From Streptomyces venezuelae (GTDB taxonomy: Bacteria; Actinomycetota; Actinomycetes; Streptomycetales; Streptomycetaceae), in NCBI RefSeq assembly GCF_008642355.1, contig NZ_CP029193.1:620001-684000 (forward strand): a DNA stretch of 64,000 nucleotides. The letters are read 5' to 3'. Within the stretch, counting starts at the first letter, position 1. The number at the start of each line of letters is the position of its first letter. Below the pieces are notes generated by a model, which was given only the letters and a program-made list of their open reading frames with translations, had not been told where the DNA came from and made no database searches. Positions 33,440 to 42,720 of this stretch are shown here, in pieces. Made by a program: the position numbers and the translations under genes.

Positions 33440-34906
33440 ATGCCGGAACTGTTCGTCGACGGGGAGTGGACGGGGGCCGTCGAAGGGGCGCGGCGGGACG
33501 TGATCAATCCGTTCGACGCGTCCGTCGTCCAGCAGGTCGACGACGCCGGAGAGGCGGACGTGGACCTCGCTGTGCGTGCCGCGCGGCGGGCCTTCGACCG
33601 CGGCGACTGGTCCTCGGCGCCGACTCGGGAGCGGGCCGACGTGCTCCTGAGGGTGTCGCGGTTCCTGCTGCGGGACCAGGAGGAGATCGCCCACGTCGAG
33701 TCCCTCGACACGGGCAAGACGCTCGCCGAGGCCCGCATCGACGTCGAGGACGTGTCGAACGCGTTCCGCTACTTCGCCGAGATCGCCGACAAGGACGGCG
33801 GCCGTGTCGTGGACGTCGGCCCGGACGTGCTCAGCCGGGTCACGTACCACCCCATCGGGGTCTGCGCCCTGATCGCTCCGTGGAACTACCCGCTGCTCCA
33901 GGCTTCCTGGAAGGTCGCCCCCGCCCTGGTCGCGGGCAACACCTTCGTCCTCAAGCCCAGTGAGATCACGCCGCTCTCCACGATCCACATGATCAAGCTG
34001 ATCGCCGAGGCGGGCGCTCCGGCGGGCGTCGCGAACCTGGTGCTCGGTCCGGGCGGCACCGTGGGCGCGGCCATGTCCTCGCACCCCGAGGTGGACCTGG
34101 TCTCCTTCACCGGCGGTCTGGCCACCGGGCGCCGCATCATGGAGGCGTGCGCGCCGGGCGTGAAGAACCTCGCCCTGGAGCTCGGCGGCAAGAACCCCAA
34201 CGTGGTCTTCGCCGACTGCGACTTCGAGACGGCCGTCGACCATGCGCTGGAAGCATCGTTCCTGCACTCCGGTCAGGTCTGCTCGGCGGGTTCCCGGCTG
34301 CTCGTGGAGGACTCCCTGCACGACCGTTTCGTGGAGCGGCTCGCCGCCCGCGCGCAGGCCATCCGTCTCGGCAACGGGCTCGACCCGGAGACGGAGAGCG
34401 GACCGCTGAGCTCGGCGGAGCACCGGGACAAGGTCGAGGGCTATCTGGAAGTAGCCCGCGAGGAGGGCGCCCGTCTGGTGTGCGGCGGCCGTCGGCCGGA
34501 CGACCCCGATCTCTCGCGCGGCTTCTTCCTGCTGCCCACGATCTACGCCGACTGCGACCGCTCCATGCGCATCGTGCAGGAGGAGGTCTTCGGTCCGGTC
34601 GTCACGGTGGAGCGCTTCCGCTCCGAGGACGAGGCCGTGGAGCTGGCCAACGACACCCGTTACGGCCTCGCGGGCGGCATCTGGACGAACGACGCGAGCC
34701 GCGCCCAGCGGGTCGCCGCCCGGCTGCGGCACGGCACGGTCTGGATCAACGACTTCCACCCCTACGTCCCGCAGGCGGAGTGGGGCGGCTTCGGCATGTC
34801 CGGTTTCGGCCGGGAGCTCGGGCCGACGGGCCTGCGCGAGTACCAGGAGGCCAAGCACATCTACCAGAACCTCAGGCCGGGTCCCTCCGGCTGGTTCAAG
34901 GGCTGA
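33440..34906 (+). CDS. betB: betaine-aldehyde-dehydrogenase-like aldehyde dehydrogenase
   Basis: 488 aa NAD(P)-dependent enzyme. Conserved blocks: APWNYPLLQASWKVAPALVA, VSFTGGLATGRRI (usual G-S-T replaced by G-L-A), LELGGKNPNVVF with the general-base Glu, and SGQVCSAGSRL with the catalytic Cys near residue 283. ATG 33440 follows GAGGGAG. It is the first gene of an operon with a GMC oxidoreductase and an APC permease, the arrangement expected for choline oxidation to glycine betaine via betaine aldehyde; other amino alcohols are possible. Confidence 0.88.
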   Translation: MPELFVDGEWTGAVEGARRDVINPFDASVVQQVDDAGEADVDLAVRAARRAFDRGDWSSAPTRERADVLLRVSRFLLRDQEEIAHVESLDTGKTLAEARIDVEDVSNAFRYFAEIADKDGGRVVDVGPDVLSRVTYHPIGVCALIAPWNYPLLQASWKVAPALVAGNTFVLKPSEITPLSTIHMIKLIAEAGAPAGVANLVLGPGGTVGAAMSSHPEVDLVSFTGGLATGRRIMEACAPGVKNLALELGGKNPNVVFADCDFETAVDHALEASFLHSGQVCSAGSRLLVEDSLHDRFVERLAARAQAIRLGNGLDPETESGPLSSAEHRDKVEGYLEVAREEGARLVCGGRRPDDPDLSRGFFLLPTIYADCDRSMRIVQEEVFGPVVTVERFRSEDEAVELANDTRYGLAGGIWTNDASRAQRVAARLRHGTVWINDFHPYVPQAEWGGFGMSGFGRELGPTGLREYQEAKHIYQNLRPGPSGWFKG

Positions 34907-34939
34907 GCGGACTCCACGGACGAGACGGAAGGCGACGGC

Positions 34940-36508
34940 ATGGCCGACGAGACGACGACCTACGACTACCTGATCATCGGCGGCGGTACGGCGGGCTCCG
35001 TACTGGCCGCCCGCCTGAGCGAGGACCCGGCGTCCCGGGTCTGTGTGGTGGAGGGCGGACCCAGCGACGTCGGCGACGACCGCATCCTGAAGCTCCGCAA
35101 CTGGATCAACCTGCTCGGCGGCGAGTTCGACTACGGCTACACCACCGAGGAACAGCCGCGGGGCAACTCCCACATCCTGCACTCACGGGCGCGTGTGCTC
35201 GGCGGCTGCTCCTCGCACAACACCCTGATCAGTTTCCTGCCGTTCCCGCAGGACCTCGACGAGTGGGTGGCGAGCGGCTGCGAAGGATGGGGGCCGGAGA
35301 CGATCCTGCCGTACCGGTCGCGGCTGCAGAACACGATCGTGCCCGTCGGCGCCGCCGACCGTAATCCGATCGCCCAGGACTTCGTGACGGCGGCGACGAG
35401 CCGACTCGGCGTCCCGGTCGTCGAGGACTTCAACGCCCGCCCGTTCACCGACGGCGCCGGCTTCTTCTCCCTCGCGTACGACCCGCAGACCAACAACCGC
35501 TCCTCCGCGTCGGTCGCCTATCTGCACCCCATCCTGGACCGTCCGAACCTGACGCTCCGTCTGGAGACGTGGGCGTACCGGCTGCTGCGCGATGAGGAGG
35601 GCCGCTTCACCCGCGTGCAGGTCCGCAACCCGGACGGCTCGGTGTCGATCCTGGAGGCGGAGGCTGAGGTCCTGCTCTGCGCCGGCGCCATCGACACGCC
35701 CCGGCTCCTGATGCTCTCCGGGATCGGCCCCGCCGATCAGCTGCGCGACCTCGGCATCGAGGTCCGCGCGGATCTGCCGGGCATCGGGGAGAACCTCCTG
35801 GACCACCCCGAGTCGGTGATGGTGTGGGAGACGAGCGGGCCGCTGCCGCCCAACTCCGCCATGGACTCCGACGCCGGTCTCTTCCTGCGGCGCGACGCGG
35901 CGGGCGGGCCGCGCCCCGACCTGATGTTCCACTTCTACCAAGTGCCGTTCACGGTCAATACGGAACGTCTCGGCTATCCCGTTCCCGAGCACGGTGTCTG
36001 CATGACGCCGAACGTGCCGCGCGCCCGGTCCATCGGCCGCATGTGGCTGCGCAGCGCCGACCCGGCCGTCAAACCGGCCCTGGACTTCCGGTACTTCACG
36101 GACCCGGAGGGGCACGACGAGCGCACGATCGTCGACGGTCTGCGCATCGCACGGGAAGTGGCCGCCACGGCCCCGCTCAGCGACTGGCTGCTGCGCGAGG
36201 TCGCCCCCGGCCCGGACGTGCAGTCGGACGCGGACCTCTCCGAGTACGGGCGACGGGCCGCGCACACCGTCTACCACCCGGCGGGAACCTGCCGCATGGG
36301 CGCCGAGGACGACCCGATGGCGGTCGTCGACCCGGAGCTGCGGCTGCGCGGACACGATGGTCTGCGCATCGTCGACGCGTCCATCTTCCCGACCATGCCG
36401 ACCATCAACCCGATGGTCACGGTGCTCCTCGCCGCCGAACGCGCCGCGGACCTCATCATGGCTAGGCCCGCCCCCGGGGCCGCGGGCACGGAAGGGGCCC
36501 ACCAGTGA
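34940..36508 (+). CDS. betA: GMC-family oxidoreductase, choline dehydrogenase-like
   Basis: 522 aa flavoprotein. The N-terminal dinucleotide motif is IIGGGTAGSVLAARLSE, followed by RARVLGGCSSHN (GMC signature 1) and LLCAGAIDTPRLLMLSGIG (signature 2). The catalytic His is in YHPAGTCRMG and the second base region is PTINPMVTVLL. It starts 33 bases after the aldehyde dehydrogenase stop, with GGAAGGCG upstream. It would oxidise an alcohol such as choline to the aldehyde used by the preceding enzyme. Confidence 0.9.
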   Translation: MADETTTYDYLIIGGGTAGSVLAARLSEDPASRVCVVEGGPSDVGDDRILKLRNWINLLGGEFDYGYTTEEQPRGNSHILHSRARVLGGCSSHNTLISFLPFPQDLDEWVASGCEGWGPETILPYRSRLQNTIVPVGAADRNPIAQDFVTAATSRLGVPVVEDFNARPFTDGAGFFSLAYDPQTNNRSSASVAYLHPILDRPNLTLRLETWAYRLLRDEEGRFTRVQVRNPDGSVSILEAEAEVLLCAGAIDTPRLLMLSGIGPADQLRDLGIEVRADLPGIGENLLDHPESVMVWETSGPLPPNSAMDSDAGLFLRRDAAGGPRPDLMFHFYQVPFTVNTERLGYPVPEHGVCMTPNVPRARSIGRMWLRSADPAVKPALDFRYFTDPEGHDERTIVDGLRIAREVAATAPLSDWLLREVAPGPDVQSDADLSEYGRRAAHTVYHPAGTCRMGAEDDPMAVVDPELRLRGHDGLRIVDASIFPTMPTINPMVTVLLAAERAADLIMARPAPGAAGTEGAHQ

Positions 36509-37986
36509 CCTCCCCTGGCACCCCGGACGGAACCGCGGACGCCGAGACGGCCCCCGGGGAAGCGAAGTCGGAGTTCCGCAAGGAGATGGGGCCGTGGGCG
36601 AACTTCGCCCTGGGCTTCACCTACCTCTCCCCCGTGGTCAGCACGTACACCCTCTTCGGCACGGCCCTCGCCGACGGCGGGCCGCCCATGATCTGGGCGT
36701 TCGTCATGGCGGGGTGCGGGCAGTTCCTCGTCGCCCTCGTCTTCGGCGAGGTCGTCGCGCAGTATCCCGTCGCGGGCGGCGTCTACCCGTGGGCGCGGCG
36801 GCTCTGGGGCGTGCGCTGGGCGTGGATGACCGGCTGGGTCTACATGTGGGCGCTGCTCGTCACCATCACCAGCGTCGCGTACGGCGCTGGACCCTACATC
36901 GCGATCCTGCTCGGTTTCCGCCCGACCGTGCACACCACGGTGCTGTGCACCATCGCGCTGATCGTGATCTCCGTTCTCATCAACTACGCGGGCACGAAGG
37001 CCCTTTCGTGGGCGGCGCTCATCGGGTTCAGCGCGGAGCTGCTCGGTGCGCTCGTCGTCGGCATCATCCTGCTGACCACGCACCGCTTCCACGGCCTCGG
37101 CGTCCTCTTCGACGACTACGGCGCGGCCGGTGACAGCTCCTATCTGCCCGTCTTCCTCGGCGCGGCGATCATCGGCTTCTACCAGTACTACGGCTTCGAG
37201 GCGTGCGGAGACGTCGCCGAGGAGGTCAAGCACCCCGGCAAGGTCATCCCGAAGGCGATGCGCCGCACCATCTACGTCGGCGGAGCGGCGGCGACGTTCA
37301 CCTGTCTGACGTTGCTCCTCGCCGTCGTCGACTACCGGGCCGTCATCTCGGGGAAGGACCCGGACCCGGTGGTCAGGGTCCTTTTCGACGCCCTCGGCGA
37401 GGCGGGCGCGCGCACGGTCATGGCCGTCGTCCTCATCTCCTTCCTGTCCTGCACGATCAGCCTGCAGGCCGCCGCCGGACGGCTGATCTACTCGTACGCC
37501 CGCGACGAGATGATCTTCGGTCACCGGCTGCTGCGGAAGTTCTCGTCGGCCCGCGCGGTCCCGCCGTACGCGTTGTTCATCGCGGCTGTCGTGCCCGCGC
37601 TGATCGCCGTCGGCTCGCTCATCTCGGAGGACGCCCTGACGAAGATCGTGTCCTTCGCGATCCTCGGCATCTACGCGTCGTTCCAGATGGTCGTCCTCGC
37701 CGCGCTGCGGGCCCGCCTGAAGGGGTGGAAGCCGAGCGGCGAGTACCGGCTCGGGCGGTGGGGGCTGCTGGTCAACGTCGGGGCGCTCGCCTACGGGATC
37801 TTCGCCATCGTCAACATCGCCTGGCCCCGCACGCCCGAGGCACCCTGGTACGACAACTGGATCGTGCTGCTGAGCGGCGGCGTCGTGGTGGCCGCGGGAC
37901 TGCTGTACATGTTCACGACGCACCACTACGGACGCAGCGACGCCCCGGCGGACAACGCGGTGCCCGACGAGGCGGACACCGCCTGA
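36505..37986 (+). CDS. APC-superfamily amino acid/amine permease
   Basis: 493 aa with about twelve hydrophobic segments. The APC signature is near the N-terminus (MGPWANFALGFTYLSPVVST) and in GGVYPWARRLWGVRWAWMTG. GTG 36505 overlaps the GMC stop as GTGA, so the permease is coupled to the catabolic enzymes and probably imports their substrate (choline or a related amine, inferred from context). The N-terminal 25 residues are acidic and cytosolic. Confidence 0.9.
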   Translation: MTSPGTPDGTADAETAPGEAKSEFRKEMGPWANFALGFTYLSPVVSTYTLFGTALADGGPPMIWAFVMAGCGQFLVALVFGEVVAQYPVAGGVYPWARRLWGVRWAWMTGWVYMWALLVTITSVAYGAGPYIAILLGFRPTVHTTVLCTIALIVISVLINYAGTKALSWAALIGFSAELLGALVVGIILLTTHRFHGLGVLFDDYGAAGDSSYLPVFLGAAIIGFYQYYGFEACGDVAEEVKHPGKVIPKAMRRTIYVGGAAATFTCLTLLLAVVDYRAVISGKDPDPVVRVLFDALGEAGARTVMAVVLISFLSCTISLQAAAGRLIYSYARDEMIFGHRLLRKFSSARAVPPYALFIAAVVPALIAVGSLISEDALTKIVSFAILGIYASFQMVVLAALRARLKGWKPSGEYRLGRWGLLVNVGALAYGIFAIVNIAWPRTPEAPWYDNWIVLLSGGVVVAAGLLYMFTTHHYGRSDAPADNAVPDEADTA

Positions 37987-38000
37987 CGGCCGGCGGTCGC

Positions 38001-38674
38001 CTACCGGAGGTGGGTGAGGAGCGCGTCGAGTGCCTTGTGAGGGACTCGGCGTTGCCCGCGTCGAACCACGTGGTGCGGATGCGCTCGTTGCTGCCGCCGG
38101 GCGTCTCGTGGTCGCCCGCCAGCCCCTTCGGTGAGCGCGTCTCGTCGCCGCGGGCGCGTCCGACGGCCTGGAAGAGGCCGCGGACGTACCGGTCGGCCTC
38201 CCGGGCCGGGATGCCCTGCCGGGCGGCCCAGTCGGTGAGGGTCGCCAGGTACGCGTAGTGGGCGCTCAGCGTGCCCGTCAGCGTGGAGGACACGGTGTGG
38301 TCCGCCTCGCCGCGACGGGCAGCGCGCCGCCGAGCCCGTCGAAGAAGGTGTCGACGACCGGGTGGGCCGGGAAGGTCACGGTGACGGACCTGCGCTCACG
38401 CACGGCGGGCAGCGGGATGGCCCGCACCACGGGGGCGGCGGTGCCGAGCAGGTCACGCACCTCGTCGACGCCGACGCTTCTCGCCTCGCGGGGCCCGTAC
38501 CGCCGCCGGGTTGGCCCACCGCTACCCGAACGTACGGGTGTGCGCCGACAACCAGGAGGTCGCGGACCGCGCCGACAGGTGGATCTCCGTCGGCTTCCGG
38601 GCGCCGTCGCACAAGCCGTCCACCATGGCCCGGCCCATCTCGCCGACGCCGATGATCCCGATGCGGTCCGCCAC
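38001..38674 (-). pseudogene. proC-like (pyrroline-5-carboxylate reductase) pseudogene with inverted segment
   Basis: The remnant begins at GTG 38674 (preceded by GGGGAGAACC) with the NADP motif RIGIIGVGEMGRAMVDGL. It resumes in the same strand as GVDEVRDLLGT and AIPLPAVRERRSVTVTF, and ends STLTGTLSAHYAYLATLTDW, then WAARQGIPAREADRYVRG. The piece that should follow EIHLSAR is present in opposite orientation: the plus strand at about 38488-38576 reads LAHRYPNVRVCADNQEVADR. After it about 20 codons are missing. Single-base losses near 38312 and 38034 shift the frame again, and a TAG interrupts the inverted part. The gene cannot make an enzyme. Confidence 0.85.
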
Positions 38675-38731
38675 GGTTCTCCCCTGTCATGTCGATGGAG
38701 GTTTTGCCTCGCACGAGGTATCCATGCGCGC

Positions 38732-39715
38732 ATGACGGACCACGACACGCCGGGCGGGTCCGGCGGGCTGCCCGGACTGCCCCCGCCTCCCCCGCTGGGC
38801 GCGACCGCCCTGCCGCCGGGCACGTACGACGGGACGGTCGTCCTCGTCACGGGTGGCGGAACGGGTCTGGGCAAGGCGGTCGCCGCCGAGTTCGCGCGGC
38901 TGGGCGCCGATCTGGTGATCGCGAGCCGCAACGAGGACCGGCTCAGGGCGGCGCGGGACGAACTGGCCGCGCTGGGCGGACGCGTGACGGCCGCGGTCTG
39001 CGACATCCGGGACGCCGACCGCGTCGCCGAGGTCTTCGACGCGGCGCGGGAGGCGTACGGGCTGCCGGGGGTGCTGGTGAACAACGCCGCCGCCAACTTT
39101 CCCGTGCCCGCCGAGGACATGTCGCCGGGCGCCTGGCGTGCGGTCGTGGACACCACGCTCACGGGCACGTTCCTGATGACGCGGGAGTTCGGCCGCCGTC
39201 ATCTGGCCGCGGGCGTCCCTGGTTCGGTCATCGACATCGGGGCGTCGTACGCGTGGACGGGCGGCCCCGGATTCGCGCACGGCGCGGCGGCCAAGGCCGG
39301 GGTGAAGAGCCTGGTGGAGACCCTCGCGGTGGAGTGGGGGCCGTACGGCATTCAGGTCAACGGCCTGGTGCCGGGGCTGATGCCGCACGACGACATGACC
39401 GCGGACATCCGCGGCAACCTGGACCCGGCCGGACCCCTGGCCGCCCGCCAGCCCGCCCTGCGCGTCGGCCTGCCCCGTGAACTGGGCTGGGCCGCCACGT
39501 TCCTGGCGTCCCCGTACGCCCGCTTCATCACGGGTCACACGCTGGTGGTCGACGGCGCGAACTGGCAGCGCAGGGGCCTGGTCGGTGCGCCGGTGGTGAC
39601 GGTGCGGGAGCAGATGGGAAGGGCCGCTTTCGACGGCGGCGCTACTTCCCCTCGAACGCCGCGGGCCGACCCGCCGCCTTCGCCGCGTACCCCTCTCGGG
39701 AGTCCTCCGACGTGA
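38732..39715 (+). CDS. SDR oxidoreductase, 2,4-dienoyl-CoA reductase-like
   Basis: 327 aa. After a Gly/Pro-rich leader, residues about 35-45 hold TGGGTGLGKA for NADP(H) binding. LVNNAAANFP matches NNAG. The active-site region SYAWTGGPGFAHGAAAKAG has Ser-Tyr and Lys spaced as in dienoyl-CoA reductases rather than the classical YxxxK. TLAVEWGPYGIQVNGLVPG is also dienoyl-reductase-like. ATG 38732 was chosen at the domain start; the longer frame covers the pseudogene. The last 25 codons overlap the convergent enoyl-CoA hydratase gene, suggesting a 3' extension of this reading frame. Confidence 0.88.
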   Translation: MTDHDTPGGSGGLPGLPPPPPLGATALPPGTYDGTVVLVTGGGTGLGKAVAAEFARLGADLVIASRNEDRLRAARDELAALGGRVTAAVCDIRDADRVAEVFDAAREAYGLPGVLVNNAAANFPVPAEDMSPGAWRAVVDTTLTGTFLMTREFGRRHLAAGVPGSVIDIGASYAWTGGPGFAHGAAAKAGVKSLVETLAVEWGPYGIQVNGLVPGLMPHDDMTADIRGNLDPAGPLAARQPALRVGLPRELGWAATFLASPYARFITGHTLVVDGANWQRRGLVGAPVVTVREQMGRAAFDGGATSPRTPRADPPPSPRTPLGSPPT

Positions 39716-40475
39716 GGGTGATCGCCGCGTTCATCGCGACGCGGTCGAGGGCCTCGGTCATCCCCGCGTCGGCGTACGCGTCGATGCCGCGCTTGATGCC
39801 CTGCACGGCGAGCGGCGCGTTCGCCGCGATCTCCGCCGCCAGGGCGCGGGACGTCCCGCTCAACTCCGCTGTCGGCACGAACTGTTGGACGAGTCGCAGG
39901 CGTTCCGCCGTGGGCGCTTCGATCCGGCGGCCGGTGAGGGCGAGCAGCTTCGCCCACCCCGCACCGGCCTCGCGGGCGATGCGCAGGTCGCCGCCCGCGT
40001 CCACGGCGACGCCGAGGCCCGCCTCGGGCAGCGCGAAGACCGCGTCGTCCGCCGCGATCCGTACGTCGGCCATGAGCGCCAGTTCGAAGCCGAAGCCCAG
40101 GCAGTACCCCTGGACGGCCGCGACGACCGGCTGCGGGAGCCGGGCGAAGGCCCGGAAGCGCTCATGGGCCCAGCGCAGCCCCTCGTAGTAGTGATGGGTG
40201 CGTTCGGCGCCGGAGCGGCCGGTGATCGCGCCGCCCGGCGCCGTGACGTCGATGCCCGCGCAGAACGCCCGGCCCTCGGCGCGCAGCAACACCGCCCTGA
40301 TGGACCCGTCGAAGCGGATCCGGTCGGCGAACAGGCCGAGTTGGCGGGTGGATTCCCAGCTCCACGCGTTGAGCTTGCGCGGCCGGCAGAGGGTGAGGAC
40401 GCCGAGTCCGTCCTCGACGTCGAGGCGCAGTCGTTCCTCGCCCTCCGGGATGTCCGTGCCGATGGTGTCGATCAC
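39642..40475 (-). CDS. enoyl-CoA hydratase/isomerase family protein
   Basis: 277 aa crotonase-fold enzyme. Oxyanion-hole segments are LRAEGRAFCAGIDVTAPGG and AVQGYCLGFGFELALMADV. The residues at the usual two catalytic Glu positions are ALPEAGLGVAVDAGG, so only one acidic residue is obvious. Hydratase, isomerase or hydrolase activity is therefore open. ATG 40475 starts with a charged leader. Its end overlaps the SDR gene by 74 bases on opposite strands; both may serve unsaturated acyl-CoA breakdown. Confidence 0.9.
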   Translation of the reverse strand: MIDTIGTDIPEGEERLRLDVEDGLGVLTLCRPRKLNAWSWESTRQLGLFADRIRFDGSIRAVLLRAEGRAFCAGIDVTAPGGAITGRSGAERTHHYYEGLRWAHERFRAFARLPQPVVAAVQGYCLGFGFELALMADVRIAADDAVFALPEAGLGVAVDAGGDLRIAREAGAGWAKLLALTGRRIEAPTAERLRLVQQFVPTAELSGTSRALAAEIAANAPLAVQGIKRGIDAYADAGMTEALDRVAMNAAITLTSEDSREGYAAKAAGRPAAFEGK

Positions 40476-40513
40476 GCGCGCAGGCTACGCGCATCGGCGC
40501 GACGACTGAAGAC

Positions 40514-41275
40514 TCAACGGCTGAAGACCTCGAACGCCACCGCGGGCTTCCCTCCGAAGCGCGACGCCAGGGACTGCGCGTTGCCCGTCAGGAACGTACG
40601 GCAGTACTTCTCGGGGTCCTCGTCCGTCAACGCCTCGATGTACGTGCGGTGTTCGAGGAGCGAGGCCACCGAACGCTCCAGACCGGCCGTCGCGTCCACG
40701 GCGTGCGTGGGCGTCGACGAACCGGCGACGGCGACCCACCGCACACCGTTCCACGGCTCCAGGCCCTGCTCCGCGATGAGCTCCGGGAAGATCCAGCGGT
40801 TGCCCGCGTCCGCGGCGGCGTCCAGCGTGGCGCGGCCGACGGCCACGTGGTCGGGGGTGTTCCAGGCGACGCCGCCCCAGGTGTCGCGGTGGTTGAGCGT
40901 GATGACCAGCTCGGGGCGGTGCCTGCGGATCGCGGCGGCGATGTCGCGGCGCAGCGCCGTGCCGTACTCGACGACGCCGTCCTTGTGGTCGAGGAACTCC
41001 ACGGTGTCGACGCCGACGACGGCGGCGCTCGCCCGCTGCTCCCGCTCGCGCAGCGGCCCGCAGGTGGCGGGGTCGATCGTGTCGATGCCGGCCTCGCCAC
41101 GGGTGGCCAGGAGGTACGCGACCTCCCGGCCGCCGTCGGTCCAGCCCGCGATGGCCGCCGCGCACCCGTACTCCAGGTCGTCCGGGTGGGCGACGACGGC
41201 GAGCGCGCGCCGCCAGTCCTCGGGCATGGGGGTGAGCTGGTCGGCGGGGGCGGCTGAAGTCTGCGGCTCGGTCAT
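40514..41275 (-). CDS. PIG-L (LmbE) family zinc deacetylase
   Basis: 253 aa. The zinc motif AHPDDLEYG is near residue 34, the third ligand is His in NTPDHVAVG near 143, and the family fold is otherwise clear (YLLATRGEAGI, FLDHKDGVVEYG, VITLNHRDTWGG). Relatives remove acetyl from GlcNAc-linked or similar substrates, as in mycothiol biosynthesis (MshB, Mca), but this copy is shorter than MshB and has no thiol-pathway neighbours. ATG 41275 follows no strong ribosome site. It is probably a cytosolic N-deacetylase of unknown substrate. Confidence 0.9.
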   Translation of the reverse strand: MTEPQTSAAPADQLTPMPEDWRRALAVVAHPDDLEYGCAAAIAGWTDGGREVAYLLATRGEAGIDTIDPATCGPLREREQRASAAVVGVDTVEFLDHKDGVVEYGTALRRDIAAAIRRHRPELVITLNHRDTWGGVAWNTPDHVAVGRATLDAAADAGNRWIFPELIAEQGLEPWNGVRWVAVAGSSTPTHAVDATAGLERSVASLLEHRTYIEALTDEDPEKYCRTFLTGNAQSLASRFGGKPAVAFEVFSR

Positions 41276-41299
41276 GATTCCCAGCCTAGCCGCGGCGCC

Positions 41300-42601
41300 T
41301 CAGGCTTCGCCGTGCACCAGTGCGAGGAGCCGGTCGAGCACGCGTGGTCCGCTGACGCGCAGTCCGTCGTGCTCGAACTCGTCGGTGACCCAGGTGCGCA
41401 GGCCGCGGATGGCGCGGGCGGTGCGCAGGGAGTGCTCCGTGTCGACGTACAGGTCGTCGTGGTAGATCGCCGCTGCCGTCGGCACCTCGTTCGCGGCGAG
41501 GCGTCCGGTGTCGTACAGGCGCGGCCAGTCGGTGCGCTCGGCGAGGAGGTCGGCGGTCTCGCGCAGGGGGCGCAGCGCCGGGTCGCTGTCGAACATCCAG
41601 CGCTGCACGGCCTCTCCGGTGAAGAGCAGCGGGGCGTCGCCCGCCAGTGTCTTCTCCGGGTCGAACTGCGGGAACTCGCCGCGCGTCCGCTCGGCCGACC
41701 AGGCGGTGGGGCGCCCGCCCTGGCCGTAGATCGCCTCGTGCAGGACGGCGAAGAGCGGGTTGCCCGCATACGAGAGGGCCGTACGCATGTTCTCCAGGAA
41801 GGCGTCGGAGAGCGCGGGCCCGGCCGGGGTGGGCACGAAGGCGTCCTCCAAGAGGTAGTGCAGGCGGTGGCTGCCGTCGCCCGTGCCGAGGAGCATGCCG
41901 AGGGACTGGAAGGCCGGGACGGTCAGCCTGTAGCCGCCCTCCAGGACGGTGTCGTGCTCCGCGAGGTGGGCGGCGATGCGGCGGGCGCGCTCGACGTCCT
42001 GGGGGTAGCGGGCGTAGTGCGCTGCGGTCTTGCGCTCCATGCGCGGGTAGGCCGCGCGGTACACGTCGTCCGCGTGGCCGTCGAGGGTGGGCAGGCCGCC
42101 GGTGATCAGGGCGGCGGCGAGGCCCTCGGGCGCCGACGACAGGTAGTGGGTGGCGCAGAAGCCGCCGAAGCTCTGCCCGAGGACGGTCCAGGGGGCGCCG
42201 CCCGTCACCTGGGGACGGATGGCCTCGCAGTCGCGGACGATGGAGTCGGCGCGGAAGTGGGCGAGGTAGTCGGCCTGTTCGCGGGGTCCGCCGCGCAGCG
42301 GGAGCGTCTGGCGGTTGGCGGGCGTGGAGCTGCCGGTGCCGCGCTGGTCGACGAGGAGGACGCGGTAGTCCTGGAGGGCGCGGGCGAGCCAGGACTCCGC
42401 GCCGTTGAAGCGCGTGGCACCGAACCCCGGGCCGCCCTGGAGGTAGACCAGCCAGGGCCGGTCCGCGCCGCCGCGTGACGCAGAGACCGCTTCGCGCGCG
42501 AAGATCTCGATCCGCTCCCCCGTCGGGTCGTCGTGGTCGAGCGGCACGCTGAAGCGGCGGTCGGCGAGTACGACTCCAGGCTGACGGTACGAGAAGGTCA
42601 C
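41300..42601 (-). CDS. alpha/beta hydrolase, proline iminopeptidase-like
   Basis: 433 aa cytosolic serine peptidase or esterase. The oxyanion segment is YLQGGPGFGATRF; the nucleophile elbow is LGQSFGGFCATHYLS (GQSFGG, Ser near 155); a large helical cap lies between about 190 and 330. DQRGTGSSTP is the typical prolyl aminopeptidase motif. GTG 42601 has AGGAG six bases upstream, and there is no signal peptide. With the aminopeptidase at the window start it would fit peptide recycling, but no local partner exists. Confidence 0.9.
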   Translation of the reverse strand: MTFSYRQPGVVLADRRFSVPLDHDDPTGERIEIFAREAVSASRGGADRPWLVYLQGGPGFGATRFNGAESWLARALQDYRVLLVDQRGTGSSTPANRQTLPLRGGPREQADYLAHFRADSIVRDCEAIRPQVTGGAPWTVLGQSFGGFCATHYLSSAPEGLAAALITGGLPTLDGHADDVYRAAYPRMERKTAAHYARYPQDVERARRIAAHLAEHDTVLEGGYRLTVPAFQSLGMLLGTGDGSHRLHYLLEDAFVPTPAGPALSDAFLENMRTALSYAGNPLFAVLHEAIYGQGGRPTAWSAERTRGEFPQFDPEKTLAGDAPLLFTGEAVQRWMFDSDPALRPLRETADLLAERTDWPRLYDTGRLAANEVPTAAAIYHDDLYVDTEHSLRTARAIRGLRTWVTDEFEHDGLRVSGPRVLDRLLALVHGEA

Positions 42602-42720
42602 TGGGGCTCCTGGCGGGTGGCGGATGGGTGTCTGCGCAGGGCCAGTCCAGCACACACGTGGAGCCGGAGGGCTGCCGGGTACGCTGCATCCATCCGATGA
42701 CCGACTGGGAGGAGCCCGCG

